This document shows positions 1 to 11,594 of a DNA stretch of 64,000 nucleotides, in pieces. Below the pieces are notes generated by a model. That model searched no databases. It was not told where the DNA came from and was given only the letters and a program-made list of their open reading frames with translations. The DNA comes from Semisulcospira habei. Its lineage: Eukaryota > Mollusca > Gastropoda > Semisulcospiridae. Position numbers and translations under genes: made by a program. The stretch lies in the NCBI GenBank assembly GCA_036245525.1, contig BTPG01000004.1:15947264-16011263 (forward strand), in the 5' to 3' direction. How positions within the stretch are numbered: the first letter of the stretch is position 1; every line of letters starts with the position of its first letter.

Positions 1-166
1 ACACACACCCCACCCTCTTCTTCCCCCACCCTCTCCAAAAAGTGTGTGTTGGGTGGAAGGGGCACTGCAATACATATCAGCTGACGTTTTGAGGACAGAC
101 GCCGTTTGATGTAAGAGTTTAGCTCCTTCTCTGATTGTAGACGCAGATTATGTTCTGAAATCTATG

Positions 167-410
167 TTAACCCTTTCCCTGCTAATGTACATAAATTTTG
201 TTTGTGAAGTCTGTGTTCACTGAACGACTAAGAGCCACAACCGTCCAAAGTGCATGGACACACATTGGTCTCAGCAAGAGGCATAGATCCTCATGAACAC
301 GCTACAAGAGACATAGATCCTCATGCGTCCCCGCCGTTGAGGGGGCTCATGATTATCTGTGCCTCTTGCAGTTAGATCGCGTTCACCTCTCTCGGCAGTG
401 AATGGGTTAA
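167..410. mobile_element. Family A TTAA palindromic element
   Basis: TTAA stands at both ends. The outer ends read TTAACCCTTTCCCTGC on the left and GGCAGTGAATGGGTTAA on the right. The inner hairpin (about 278-370) repeats the left half-arm CAAGAGRCATAGATCCTCAT twice before the right arm ending TGCCTCTTGCAG. Its left flank matches the element at 7796-7998 well outside the hairpin, so this is a dispersed element and not a chance palindrome. Confidence 0.75.
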
Positions 411-558
411 TTCACGAGCCACAGCCGTCAAAGAAACATAGATGCAAAGTCGTGTCAGCAAGAGGCTTAGACCCTCATGAGCGCCAGCGAATGATCAACT
501 CATGAGGATCTATGTCTCTTGCAGCGTGTTCAGTTTTTCTCGCCAGTGAAAGAGTTAA
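407..558. mobile_element. Family A element abutting the previous one
   Basis: It shares the TTAA at 407-410 with the preceding element and ends in CCAGTGAAAGAGTTAA. The hairpin arms are at 459-525, with a degenerate loop. The left outer end is shortened compared with 167-410, which suggests partial loss. Confidence 0.65.
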
Positions 559-641
559 TGTGTCGCCGTTAAATCCCGCAAAAGTTTGGAATCGTTCTCC
601 AGATCATGTCTTTTACTTCTTGAGAAAGCAACTTCATTATT

Positions 642-856
642 TTAACACGTTCTGTGCCGAGAAAATGTGAACACCACCCAACTGCAAGAGGTATAGATCC
701 TCACGTGCCCCCGCGGTTTCGGGGGCTCTTGAGGATCTATACTTCTTGCTGGAATCACTTTGAATCCATGTTCCTTGGACATCTAGAGGCTTTTGGTTTT
801 GAATTAACGAAAATTGCAGAAACACAGTCTTCGTCAGCTGGCACTAAATTGGTTAA
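642..856. mobile_element. Family A element, subfamily A2
   Basis: TTAA-bounded, 215 bp. The outer ends are TTAACACGTTCTGTGCC and GGCACTAAATTGGTTAA, which differ from the usual ACTGCC ends. The hairpin at 683-752 has arms around AGAGGTATAGATCCTCA. Paralogues are at 52142-52545 (interrupted) and 27822-27960 (3' half). Confidence 0.7.
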
Positions 857-1019
857 ACGTCAACATGTGTTCTATCCTAGGGATACGTTAATACTGTGAC
901 GTTAATTGACGCGGGAAATAAAAATGTAGTTTCTTCACAGATCAGAAAGTTGTCTTTGGTAAGATTAGCGTCACTCAGTTTTCGTGATCAGGAGACAAAA
1001 AAATAAACAAACAACTCAA

Positions 1020-1054
1020 CAAACACAAACAAACAAACAAACAAACAAACAAAC
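1020..1054. repeat. (CAAA)n microsatellite
   Basis: Simple tandem CAAA units. Confidence 0.9.
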
Positions 1055-1192
1055 AATGAAGTTGACTGAGCAGTTTGAAGGGTAGGCGGAGTAGACGGAA
1101 GACAGCTGGGAGGATTTCTTTTTTTAATTTGATTTTTTTTTGTGGGGGGAGGCTGGGGGCAGAGGGTGGATGGGAGGGTGGCAGGCTCGGCT

Positions 1193-1194
<2 letters not shown>

Positions 1195-1283
<89 letters not shown>
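1195..1283. repeat. (TG)n microsatellite
   Basis: Uninterrupted TG dinucleotides of about 89 bp. Open frames across it are low-complexity artefacts. Confidence 0.98.
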
Positions 1284-1284
<1 letters not shown>

Positions 1285-1328
1285 ACGACTGCGTATGCGT
1301 GCTCACGTGCGTGTGTTGGGTAGGGGAG

Positions 1329-1544
1329 TTAACCGTTTCATCCTGAGGCTGATTTTTGAAAACCTGCTTATTGTTCTATGAAAGATACATGACACATCAG
1401 GAGAGAGATCAACCGTTTTAGTTCAAGGGTGGTGCCAGAATAGCGGCTTGGCGCCTCAGGCGCCAAGCTTTTCTGGCACCACCCTTGAACAATCATAATC
1501 AAATTTATGTCAAGCAGTGGGTATGTCAGGATGAAAAGGGTCAA
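1329..1544. mobile_element. Family B palindromic element, TTAACCNTTTCATCCTGA subtype
   Basis: The left end TTAACCGTTTCATCCTGA is the complement of the right end TCAGGATGAAAAGGGT. The last TTAA is mutated to TCAA. The off-centre inner hairpin runs from AGTTCAAGGGTGGTGCC through GGCGCCTCAGGCGCC to GGCACCACCCTTGAACA. Its closest relative here is the partial copy at 40140-40296. Confidence 0.7.
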
Positions 1545-1720
1545 ACAAATGTGGACGGGCATCAAACTTGGCAAAGGGAACCGAGATCCCCCTGAGGTAC
1601 ATCGGATACTTAGCGCTCTCACCTCGTAAAGCACCATTTCTTTGAGACGGGGAGGCTAAAAAAAAATGAAGGTCACATGTCAGCCAAACTTGATCGTCCT
1701 GCTCAGAACACCAGTCATCT

Positions 1721-1756
1721 GTAAGAGGCAGATAGATCCTCATGAGCCCCCGCATG
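1721..1756. repeat. Family A half-hairpin
   Basis: Only a left arm (GTAAGAGGCAGATAGATCCTCATGAG-like) remains. It is cut off by the following TG/AG microsatellite. Confidence 0.5.
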
Positions 1757-1757
1757 G

Positions 1758-1990
<233 letters not shown>

Positions 1991-2484
1991 TAACAGAATA
2001 AAAAAAACAAGATTGGATGAACCATAACCCACAAAGTCCCTTCTATATGAGAGCTGTCTTCGCTATCAAGGGTCTCTACTTTTTGTCTTTGACTTGATTC
2101 TAATATTGAAATATCTCCTTTTAAAAAAAGCCTTGCAGATGTGCCAATGCGACATAGTGAACTCTATAAGGGGCGCGCGCAGTGCATAAGCGTCATTGGT
2201 TTGTCAAACGTCATATGTCATGACGTATTTTTTTGGTGCTTTTACGTAATTTTATATTTAACGTGATATGAGATTCGCTTTCGCTTCAAGACTTGGGAAA
2301 ATGGTGACAGAACTAGAATTTCACGGTACAATTTCAGTCTTGCTATAATTTGTGTGAAATCAGGTTGACTTTACCTAGCTACATGCTATACTAAGTACAC
2401 CTGCATGCTCTTCTGAAAGCGCGTCGATGTGTGTATGTGTATGCGTGTGCGTGTGCGTGAGCGCATGCGCGCGCTTCAAACATC

Positions 2485-2537
2485 TCAAGAGGCATGCGCC
2501 GTCCGGGCACATGAGTATCTATGCCTCTTGGAGATGC
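2485..2537. mobile_element. Family A short hairpin
   Basis: CATCTCAAGAGGCATG pairs with ATGCCTCTTGGAGATG and lies inside CGCG-rich flanks. It lies within the 2-kb repeat and is absent from the other copy, so it is probably a later insertion. Confidence 0.5.
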
Positions 2538-2571
2538 GCGCATATGTACGTGAGAAAGAGCGAGCGAGCGA

Positions 2572-2676
<105 letters not shown>

Positions 2677-2814
2677 ACGTCATTTGTCTGCGTGGTGACG
2701 GAGTTGCTTCTTTTACGTCACCGGCATTGTCTAGAAGTCAAGTTTTTTTTTTTTTTTTTTTTAGTGTTTTCATTCTTTTCTGAAAAGAATTAATTTTTAC
2801 TAAAGAAGTTGAAA

Positions 2815-3262
2815 CCAATGTAAAAGCAGTTCTCCTATATGGAGCAGAAACTTGGAGATTGACAAAAACCACAGTCAACAGAGTACAGACCTTCATGAAC
2901 AGTTGCCTTAGAAGAATTTTGAAAATCCACTGGCCAGAGAAGATCAGCAACGTCAGACTCTGGGAGAGAACAGAGCAGATAACAGCAGAGAATGAAATTG
3001 GGCGAAGAAGATGGGGATGGATCGGTCACAGTCTGAGAAAGCCAGCTTCCAGTATCACTAGGCAGGCATTGTCATGGAACCCCCAGGGAAAGAGGAAAAG
3101 AGGTAGGCCGAGAAACTCCTGGCGTCGAGACCTCCAAGCAGACATCAAGAGACTGGGAACCACCTGGAGTAGAATCGAAGGAGAAGCACAGGACAGGAGT
3201 TGCTGGAGGTCTCTCGTCGACGGCCTATACCCGGGTAGGGGTGACAGGCGTAAGTAAGTAAG
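2815..3262 (+). pseudogene. 5'-truncated RTE-like LINE, C-terminal reverse-transcriptase remnant
   Basis: A 448-bp insertion flanked by the perfect 14-bp direct repeat TAAAGAAGTTGAAA (2801-2814 and 3263-3276). It encodes about 148 residues downstream of the catalytic core: LLYGAETWRLTKTTVNRVQ, LRRILKIHWPEKIS, RRRWGWIGHSLRKP and the basic KRKRGRPRNSWRRD segment. This is nearly identical to the C-terminus of the full-length RTE at 56580-59838. The frame stays open to a TAA in the TAAG repeat tail. The extreme 5' truncation, short tandem tail and target duplication show target-primed retrotransposition. It has no function by itself, since it lacks endonuclease and the FADD site. It lies inside the 2-kb repeat copy 1 and so is younger than it. 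Confidence 0.9.
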
Positions 3263-3538
3263 TAAAGAAGTTGAAAGGATACAAAGTTGGCTAACTAATT
3301 CATCCAATGTCTTTCTCGGCCAACCTAGCTATATGCAAAAGTTCAAGTAAATATTAAAAAAATTACGGACTCTAATCTGGGTCAACCGACTTCCTATAAA
3401 CGGTTATTTATGTCTTCAATGAGACATTCAATTACAATATGCTCGGAGGCTCTCTTAGCCAACCACTTAAGAAAGTATTTCGCCAAGTTTCAAGCTTGTG
3501 TGTACAGAAATATCGGAGCATCTCTTGTTTAAATACAT

Positions 3539-3657
<119 letters not shown>

Positions 3658-3826
3658 CACATACGGCGCTTCGACTTCCTATAAACGGTTGTTTATGTCT
3701 TCAATGAGACATTCAATTACTATATGCTCGGAGGTTCACTTAGCCACCCACTTAAGAAAGTATTTCGCCAAGTTTCCAGCTTGTGTGTACAGAAATATCG
3801 GAGCTTCTCTTGTTTACATACATACG

Positions 3827-3872
3827 CACACACACACACACATACATACATACATACGCACATACGCACATA
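3827..3872. repeat. (CA)n(CATA)n microsatellite, duplicated copy
   Basis: Shorter repeat of the same compound tract inside the second copy of the duplicated block. Confidence 0.9.
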
Positions 3873-4066
3873 CGGCGCTTCGCGCCAAATGTACGTTTAG
3901 CAGCGAGGTTAGCGTAACTAGACATGACGTAATTTTTATCTTGTTACTTCAATTGTTAAGGGTTTAGCCTGCCCGCCTTTGACACCATGGACATACTATT
4001 AATTTCGCCCCACCGCGACCTGCCCTAAAAAGTCCCTTCTATAAATAGAAGGGACTTAAAAAGAGA

Positions 4067-4079
4067 TAATAATAATAAT

Positions 4080-4124
<45 letters not shown>
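4067..4124. repeat. (AAT)n(GA)n microsatellite
   Basis: A short AAT run followed by GA dinucleotides. Confidence 0.95.
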
Positions 4125-4128
<4 letters not shown>

Positions 4129-4354
4129 GAATCTTTTTTTATATTAAGGATAAAGCTATTAGACAACTCAATGCCTCTTTTACAAGCTGTCCTGTAAACA
4201 AAACAACATAACAGGAAAATAAACATAGCATACAAATAACAATAAAAAGAAGAAGAAGAAGAAGAAGGAAAAGAGGAAGAAAAACTACAGAAAAAACACA
4301 ATAGGTGAATTAATGAAAGGAGAAAAAAATGGCATTGGAGAATTTGTAACTGAG

Positions 4355-4440
4355 AGAGAGAAATGAAATGAAATAAAATGAAACTTAATTTTCAAGGATA
4401 AATGGTTAGGTACATTCAATGACCTTTTTTCAATCATGTC
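4355..4440 (-). mobile_element. LINE/SINE 3' tail
   Basis: Minus-strand reading gives AAATTAAGTTTCATTTTATTTC and then TC units, the tail type seen at 60011-60058. No element body is recognised beyond it. Confidence 0.4.
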
Positions 4441-4563
4441 CTTGCTAAGCTATAGCATGCACGTAAACACGCATACACATAATTTTATATATAAAAGTAT
4501 ACACAATAGTGAAAAGTACAGACAACAATAATTCCATTTCAAATAATTAATGCTCACATTACA

Positions 4564-4651
<88 letters not shown>

Positions 4652-4678
4652 ACACACATACACACACACACAGAAGGA

Positions 4679-4753
<75 letters not shown>
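4564..4753. repeat. Compound (CA)n(GA)n microsatellite
   Basis: CA at 4564-4672, with CATA interruptions near its end, then GA at 4676-4753. Confidence 0.98.
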
Positions 4754-4757
<4 letters not shown>

Positions 4758-4879
4758 CCAGTTCTGGTTTACATGAGTGTTTTTCAGACTTTGGAGGTTT
4801 GTGATGAAGCTCTATGCCCATGCATAGAGTTCACACAGGGTTTTAGTATTTTACGGTCTTGTCAGCGGTTTGTCTTGTG

Positions 4880-6115
4880 ACAAATATTCCGTTTAGGCAC
4901 GAGGCCACGTGAAATCATAGGGAAGCGTTTTGCACTGGGTTTAGCGAGAGTTCAGGCGAACAGATCTGTAGGGAATTCAGTACGGGGCTATACTGTCAGT
5001 GTGGACAGACGTGTGTGAGATACCCTAGCCCGTATTCCAAGACTCTGAAACCTAGAATTCAGGTATGTTTTTACATGTATTATTAACAGCTACTGAGTTA
5101 AAGATAGTATGCGTTAGTAAGAGTTAATTCGGTTGTGTATCGTTGACTGGTTTGGTTCAGTTATGTTGGTTTGGACTTAGTTGAGAGCACTGGTGATGTT
5201 CCTAGGTAGTTATTTACCGAGATGGATAACTAAGGAATGTGATGTGTGTATGCCTAAGTCGTTATGAAGGTAGTACGTGGTTAAGTGTAGTCTTTTCCAA
5301 TGTATGGAACAATGTATGGCGAGTGTTAGGTTATAGTCTGTTTCAATTTAGTGACAAAGTTATGGGGTGTTACAAAAGTAGTTCGGGTTATGAAGCACGT
5401 GTGTGTGTGAATGAACGTGTGAGAGTTATGTGTATCAGCCAAGTTACGTAATGTACCTCATATCATCCAATATGTTTGTGTTTAGCAAGTGTTATGATAT
5501 TAGGACTTTATTGTACAGAGTTCTTGTGTGGAGCGGAGCGACGTGACGCCGAGACGTCAGTTAACAGAGGCTACCGCTGAGGGACCTACTGCGAGGTCAT
5601 TTCTTAACTCAGGAGTGAGCGACCGGTGCCGAGACACCCGGGTCAGCGTGGACTGCGCTCCGGAGCGAGTCAGGAGGACGTCCACGGTACGAGAAACGGG
5701 ACGACTCGGAAGCGTGCGATGAAGACCTACACGCCTAGACATGGGAAGGCAGAACGTTACCAAGGAGAACACCAGTACAACCGGTTAGATTGTGAGAGAC
5801 AGTTACCTAGCCTGGCGTTTACATTGTGTATGTGTATGCAGTGTTGATGTGCTTGTAGTGAGAAGGGGTGGCGTATATAATCTTTTGAGTGTTCTTTTAT
5901 TGCTTACTTTTATAAAGGTCCATAGTAGAAAGAGAGCTAGTGTGTTGAGTTTTATCGCGTGAATGCGCCCGACTGAATCAGTGGCGGTGTATGCGTCTGT
6001 TGTGCGAAAGTCTGTACGTGCGACTGGGGAAAGTCTGCGTGCGTTACAAGGTTCAAGCAGCGGTACTTCAGATTGCTTCAGTTGCTTGTTACATTATAGA
6101 CTGTCCTGTAAGCAT
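4880..6115. other. Unassigned region without recognisable repeats
   Basis: This is one of the few stretches free of the palindromic families. It has several CpG-rich parts (5520-5720). A possible splice-donor-like CAG/GTATGT occurs at about 5062. Short open frames (for example 5528-5722) match nothing I recognise. It could hold an untranslated exon or an old element; neither can be shown. Confidence 0.3.
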
Positions 6116-6117
6116 TT

Positions 6118-6178
6118 TTCGAGAACTCATTCGGCTAATAGCCGCGCACCAGTATGCGGCACGTTTCGAATGAGTTAA
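6118..6178. mobile_element. Family C element, degenerate
   Basis: Right end GCGGCACGTTTCGAATGAGTTAA; the left end is mutated (GAGAACTCATTCGG). Confidence 0.5.
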
Positions 6179-6179
6179 A

Positions 6180-6545
6180 ATGTTCACTCAAGTGTGACGG
6201 TCTGTGATTTGTTACAGATTTGTAACAGACTCGGTTTGTTTTTTCCTACTTAGCTTCTGTCATGCTGAAATATTTCTTAAACATCTTTGCCTTTTTAATT
6301 CCACCACATACAGAACGCAAACGTTCTCCCAAGCCTGTGGGGCGACATTAAACCAGAGGCTTTGAATCATGTTAGATCATCTTTCTTGGATGATGGAAAT
6401 TAGCAGGCTGTTAACGGTATATGGCGGTTCTGGCATGCTCTTAATACGGTTTTAAAGGTTTCTCAATACGCCTGATGAAACTCACTAAAACGGGTCATAA
6501 ACTGACTCGAAGAAACAGTACATGACACGGTCCCGTCCACTGATG
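6180..6545. other. Nothing recognised
   Basis: A/T-rich unique-looking sequence. It has only a small inverted repeat around TGTTACAGATTTGTAACAGA (6210-6232). Confidence 0.3.
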
Positions 6546-6549
6546 CGTG

Positions 6550-6617
6550 GCAAGAGGCGTAGATTTTCATGTGCCCCTGCGGCCGCAGGGGCGCATGAAA
6601 ATCTACGACTCTTGTTG
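6550..6617. mobile_element. Family A hairpin
   Basis: The arms GATTTTCATGTGCCCCTGCGG and its near complement differ from the consensus on both sides (TTTTCAT/ATGAAAA). The TTAA ends are not visible. Confidence 0.6.
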
Positions 6618-6624
6618 AGAGAAA

Positions 6625-7450
6625 CAACCTTATTAGCATTCTCAGATTCTTGAGGTCAGTCATCCGGGTGTTAAGTGTTGTCACTGGAAACGCATACGCA
6701 TGCGTAGTGTACTATTCAAGTTCCGTCACTGGTGTATTATTTCCTTTGTCTTGTCCATGTGGGTTGGATTTGTAGCTCTTAAGTCTCGGTTTGGCTATGA
6801 CCTCGAAGTTGCTTTTAATGGCGGGTATGACACGGGAAGGGTTCCCCAGTGAGTATAAAATCTTTGGGTCGTTGTCGGCCTAAGTTAGCATTACAGTGGC
6901 TGGGGCGGTGCTCAAGCAAAGCGATCCCTGTCCGAGGGTAGTAGGCACTGCCTACTTTTGTTTATTCTGATAGTCCCATACAGCAGTACCTGTTTTGAGC
7001 GAGCATCCTTATGGGGGATAAAAATGTCAATAAAGACCATCATTCAGCTGTAGTCACTGACCTGAATGGTAGTTTTTAACGACAAATGATACATTTTGCC
7101 CTTCAAGACAAACGCCTGTCTAATAAAAAAAAAAAGTGTTGATTAACAGGTTTTTACGGTACATGACTAACTTGCATTGAAGTGCCGAATGATGATTTTC
7201 TACTTGCTGAGGTCTGTGTCAGCCTCAAGTTTTTCTCAGTCATGGCGCATGTGGCGTGCATCAAAACCAACGTTTGTAGTTTGTTGGCTAACATAACATA
7301 ACCGTGCCGTTTACCCCGCCCATCCGGGACCTTCGTATCGAAACACACGCACGTACGCTCACGCACAACATCTCACTCAAAGAATCGCTGTGACCACTAC
7401 TATCACAAGCGTCACGCTGATATATTTATCAAAACTATATAACGGTGCTG
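6625..7450. other. Nothing recognised
   Basis: No palindromic family, LINE or microsatellite beyond a 12-base A run at about 7125. Confidence 0.3.
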
Positions 7451-7664
7451 TTAACCCTTTTAGCCCTGGGACCCAGCAGCGGGGGATGGACTGACCATGA
7501 TAATTCAAGGGTAGTGCCAGATTAGCTTGGCGCCTGAAGGCGCCAAGCTAATTTGGCACTACCCTTGAATTATCATGGTCAGTCCATTCCCTGCAAATGG
7601 TACATAGTCATTAGGCAACACCTCCAAAATTTGAGAAATGTGACCTTGGGGCTAAAAGGGTTAA
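7451..7664. mobile_element. Family B element, complete
   Basis: 214 bp between TTAA copies. Outer ends TTAACCCTTTTAGCCC and GGGCTAAAAGGGTTAA are perfect complements. The inner hairpin (7495-7588) pairs ATGGACTGACCATGATAATTC with its complement around GGCGCCTGAAGGCGCC. The hairpin is off-centre, with the longer outer arm on the right, so the copy has a definable orientation. Confidence 0.85.
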
Positions 7665-7795
7665 TATGTTTCTGTGTTTCTCAATGACAGAGCGTGTCAT
7701 CAGAAGTTCACTCTCGGGCTCATTATTTGGTGGGCGCAGACTGCAGATTCAACGTCAGAGCATCTGCTTTTAACGGGAATACACATCTGTTGTCC

Positions 7796-7998
7796 TTAAT
7801 CCCTTGCCTGCCACTGTGCGTCCATTTTGTTTCTGAAATCTTTGTTTTCTTCGCAACGACCCAAAGCCACAACCCTCCAATGAATAGGAACACAACTTGG
7901 TCTCAGCAAGAGACATAGATCCTCATGCGCCCCGCGACTGCCGAGGCTCATGAAAATCTGTCTCTTTCTTGGGGCAGTCCGGTTGTGTTTAATTAAGG
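7796..7998. mobile_element. Family A element
   Basis: Left end TTAATCCCTTGCCTGCC. The flank through GAAATCTTTGTTTTCTTCG matches 167-410. The hairpin is at 7906-7975. The right end is decayed near TTTAATTAAG. Confidence 0.65.
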
Positions 7999-8115
7999 GC
8001 TTAATTTTACGTGTTTCTCAACAGAAGAGTAATCATCAGAATTTTTTTTCTTCTCGGCGACGAAGATTGTACAGTTCTGTTGCATAGGAAGATATGTCAT
8101 TCGGGGAGGGGGTGC

Positions 8116-8116
<1 letters not shown>

Positions 8117-8188
<72 letters not shown>

Positions 8189-8194
8189 GCGTGT
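8117..8194. repeat. (TG)n microsatellite
   Basis: TG dinucleotides. Confidence 0.97.
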
Positions 8195-8396
8195 TGTCTA
8201 CTGGACTGATAGCGTGTGTGTTCCAGCCAACACAAAAAATACAGATAAACAAACAACGGCCGACTGAGGGGTGGGAGTGGGAGGGTGGGAGATAGAAAGG
8301 GGGTCTCTAAACAATAAATACGAATTAAAATCTTCAGGTCTTTTATTTTTGTCTTCAAAAACATATTTCTCCAAAACTTATTTTCTCATCTCAAAA

Positions 8397-8399
<3 letters not shown>

Positions 8400-8481
<82 letters not shown>

Positions 8482-8484
8482 TAT
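8400..8484. repeat. (TG)n(GTGC)n microsatellite
   Basis: TG dinucleotides changing to a clean GTGC tetranucleotide run from about 8444. Confidence 0.97.
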
Positions 8485-8539
8485 GTATGGGTTGGGGGTT
8501 GGCAGGGTACACTCTTGCTCCTCTCCTGCATTTTCTTAA

Positions 8540-8592
8540 TGGTGGGGGTGGGGGCGGGGAGGGCGGGGGGGGGGGATGGGAAGGAGGGGGGC
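8540..8592. repeat. G-rich tract
   Basis: Several runs of four or more G on the plus strand. It could form a quadruplex. Confidence 0.7.
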
Positions 8593-8991
8593 TGAACCCC
8601 TCAACCCCCTCGGCTCCTACGCCGCTGCTGTAGTCATTTTTTGATGGGCGCCATACAGACAGCTGGTAGCGCTCTGGCCACAAACACATGTTCCAACATC
8701 GCAGAGAATACACAATCCAAACACAATTGAGTGTCGTTTTGACATTTCCCGCCTACCGTCCAAGATTAAACCCCTCACATCTTCTCTCTGTAAGAGGAAG
8801 GCGGATATTAAACGTGTCCTGCAGGAGGCGCAGGCTTTCAGCAGCCTCCGCAATTTGCGTGGGAACATGAAGGTGTATTCCTCCTGCAAACTGACTCGCC
8901 AATGTTTTCTTTCACTTGGGAAGCCCCATCCCAAATTAAATCTTTACGTCTTTTTTTCTAAATGAGGAGCCCAGATGTATACTGTATCCTG

Positions 8992-9060
8992 CAAAAGGCG
9001 TAGATCTTTATGAGCCCCTGCAGTCGTGGGGGCCCATGAACATCTATGCCTCTTGCAGGT
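8992..9060. mobile_element. Family A hairpin
   Basis: CTGCAAAAGGCGTAGAT pairs with ATCTATGCCTCTTGCAG around CCCCTGCAGTCGTGGGGG. Confidence 0.65.
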
Positions 9061-9387
9061 CAATGGCGGCATGTTGTAAGACTGGCTACCCGCCCCCATC
9101 TCTCTGTCTGTTCACAAGCCCTGCTACAGCAACAAATACTGGGCTGGCCTTTTCTCCTATCTCATTCTGCGATCTCCGTCGCATTTCCAGATCGTATCAG
9201 TGAATTTTTGGCTCGATCATCTCTTTCGGCGTCGGGTTTTTTTTATCTTTTTTTTTTTTTTTTTTTTTCCAGTATTCATTTAGAGTCACATTTGCAAGAA
9301 GTTATCCCACCGAGTAACTGAGACCTATATATTTACGGACCAAAAAATCTTTGACATCTAAGTTATATGAATGAAAAATAGCGAAAA

Positions 9388-9690
9388 GACTTGTCAAGAC
9401 AGACAGACAGACAGATAGACAAAGACAGATAAACAGACGGACAGACACCTCGACTGATAGATCAGATTTGTCGACGAGTATTATTTTCTTTTGCTTGCGT
9501 GCAGACAGACAGGCTTCCGGACGGACGGACAGACCGACATATAACAGAAATATCAGACATTTCGACATGCACTTTTTTGTTGTTGTTTGTTTCAAGTTGC
9601 TGGCGTGCACTGAGACCGACAGACGGACATGCAGGCAAACAGACAAATAGACAGACACCATGACTGACAGATCACACTTGTCGACGTGCA
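9388..9690. repeat. Degenerate ACAG/ACGG-rich repeats
   Basis: Three blocks of AGACAGACAG-like units, each followed by a variant of CGACTGATAGATC...TTGTCGACG...CACTTTT. This suggests an old tandem repeat of roughly 100-200 bp. Confidence 0.6.
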
Positions 9691-9953
9691 CTTTTAGATT
9701 TTCCCCTGCGGAAGGTTATCATGATCATCACCCGTCAGCATCATATCCAATATGGCGCCGGCGGATCTGACTTCCGGCAATTGCCATTTCCGGTTCGCCC
9801 TGCGGATCACCGGAAATGAGAGGAGCATTATGGGTAAACCAGGTATAATGATAAGAAGAGTGGGGAAACAACGTAGCCTACGTACGGGCAGATTTCGGTG
9901 GGTCCAGTGGATAGGCCTATTCCCCGGGGAACAAAGTGAGTCGTTTCCCAGAA

Positions 9954-10047
9954 CAAAAGGTCATCGGGCTGACGGTGGGCCGTTGTTGGCCCCCGCACAT
10001 TCGTGCGGGGGCCAACAACGGCCTACCGTCAGCCCGATGACCTTTTG
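9954..10047. mobile_element. Family G long near-perfect hairpin
   Basis: Two 45-base arms, nearly perfect complements, starting CAAAAGGTCATCGGGCTGAC and meeting at a loop near CGCACATTCGTGCG. Diverged paralogues are at 25256-25350 and 34357-34448, with a half copy near 11806-11848. Confidence 0.85.
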
Positions 10048-10198
10048 CTTACCTTTGTTGCTATCACTTCCACCAGCATGTCGACAAACACTGACGCCAT
10101 ATTTATACGTACCGGTCGTGTGATAGACAGTCTGCTTCGGTATCTTCGGAATACTGTTTATGTATTATTCTTTGACATTTAGACTGAAATATAATTTC

Positions 10199-10254
10199 TT
10201 AACTCATTCGAGATGTGCTGCCTCCGGATACGCGGCATAAGTCGAATGAGTTAA
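10199..10254. mobile_element. Family C element, internally deleted
   Basis: 56 bp between TTAA copies. The left part TTAACTCATTCGAGATGTG is intact, but the right hairpin arm is mostly missing before GTCGAATGAGTTAA. Confidence 0.75.
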
Positions 10255-10364
10255 CTAGGGGAGTGGTTTCTTTAGAATCGCACATTCTATGCCGGCCAGA
10301 AATATAAAAGGAGAATGGAAAAACAGCATGACAACGTACCCGGTTTTTAATTTAGTTTGTTGTT

Positions 10365-10476
10365 TTTTGTTTGTTTGTTTGTTTATTGGGGGCTTGGTTT
10401 TGTTTTGTTTGTTTGTTTTTTTGCTTGTTTGTTTGTTTGTTTTTGTGTTTGGTTGGTTGGTTGGTTAGTTGCTTGA
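10365..10476. repeat. (TTTG)n and (GGTT)n repeats
   Basis: GTTTG units interrupted by GGGGGCTTGG, then GGTT units. Confidence 0.85.
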
Positions 10477-10574
10477 TTTGATTTTGTCAGTAGTGTTTAC
10501 TGTACTGAGTGCGCAGCAAAGACAAGTTTTGGTCTTAGCAGAGTGTGTTTGCAAAAGCATTACACGCACATACT

Positions 10575-10775
10575 TATACACATACACATACGATATTCAC
10601 ACACACACATACGCATGCGTACGCTTGCACGTACGCACACACGCAAGCACACACACACACACACACACACTTGCACAAGCTTGCACACACACAAGCACAC
10701 ACAAACACACACACACGCACGCACGCACTGACAAACGCACACACACACGCACACACAAACACACACACACACATA
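10575..10775. repeat. CA-rich cryptic repeat
   Basis: CACA interspersed with CGCA, CATA and CAAG units. Proteins predicted on both strands are simple HT or VC runs. Confidence 0.9.
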
Positions 10776-10907
10776 TTTTCAAAATCTAAACTGTTGACTG
10801 ATGTTACTTATTTTCAAAGTCAAGAGTACAATCAGTCTTCCTGTAACAGTTGTCGGCCAAACCAAACGAAACAACAACCTCAGTTTGAGTAACAGACAGC
10901 CGACCTT

Positions 10908-10983
10908 GATCAGCAAGAGGCATAGGTTATCATGAGCCCTTGCGACGGCAGGGGCTCATCTGAATCTATGTCTCTTGGAGATA
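10908..10983. mobile_element. Family A hairpin
   Basis: AGCAAGAGGCATAGGTTATCAT pairs imperfectly with ATCTGAATCTATGTCTCTTG. A further right-arm remnant is near 11120-11150. Confidence 0.55.
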
Positions 10984-11526
10984 GAAAGAACACCTGGTTA
11001 AAGAGGCGGGGATCTCGAAGATCTGTTACGTCAAGAAGTGTAACGTCAATTCTGTGATCTGTCCCAGAAATCATGAATCTTTTAGTCCTTCAGCACGTCG
11101 TTCACATGAGCCACAGGGACTCATTATAATCTGTGACTCTCCTCTTCATTTCTAACTCGCGTCAATGCTTCTCAAACACTAACACTCACAACGGCTGTAG
11201 TCTGTCATCGCTTTCATTTCTTTCTCAAGTAGTCAATTAATCTTTTTCTTTGGGCCTGAACTGAAATGTTTGGTAAATTCAGCAATTTCTTTTCAGGAAG
11301 ATCAGCATTTCCTTCAAATTTCCACCTCTTAAGTGGTCCATTCATCTTATTCACAAGAGGCTGCTTGCCCAAAACGTAATGTTTGGTAAATCCAGAGAAC
11401 TCTCCCCAGAAACAAACACGTACGCTCGTCAGTTCACACCTGGGAATCGCACGCTTCGCGTGTAAAACACCAGCCCCTATCTGGGAGGCAATCTAAAAAT
11501 AGTTCCTCCCCCGGTCTCATCCATCT

Positions 11527-11594
11527 GACAGAGGCAAAGATTCTAATGAGCCCTTGCAGCCGCAAGGGCTCATGAGAATCCATGCCTCTTTCTG
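11527..11594. mobile_element. Family A hairpin
   Basis: AGAGGCAAAGATTCTAATGAG pairs with CTCATGAGAATCCATGCCTCT around CCCTTGCAGCCGCAAGGG. Confidence 0.65.

Noticed and set aside
5528..5722. 64-residue frame in a CpG-rich patch as a host exon
   Set aside because: No recognisable domain, no paired splice sites and overlapping open frames on the other strand; recorded only as unassigned.
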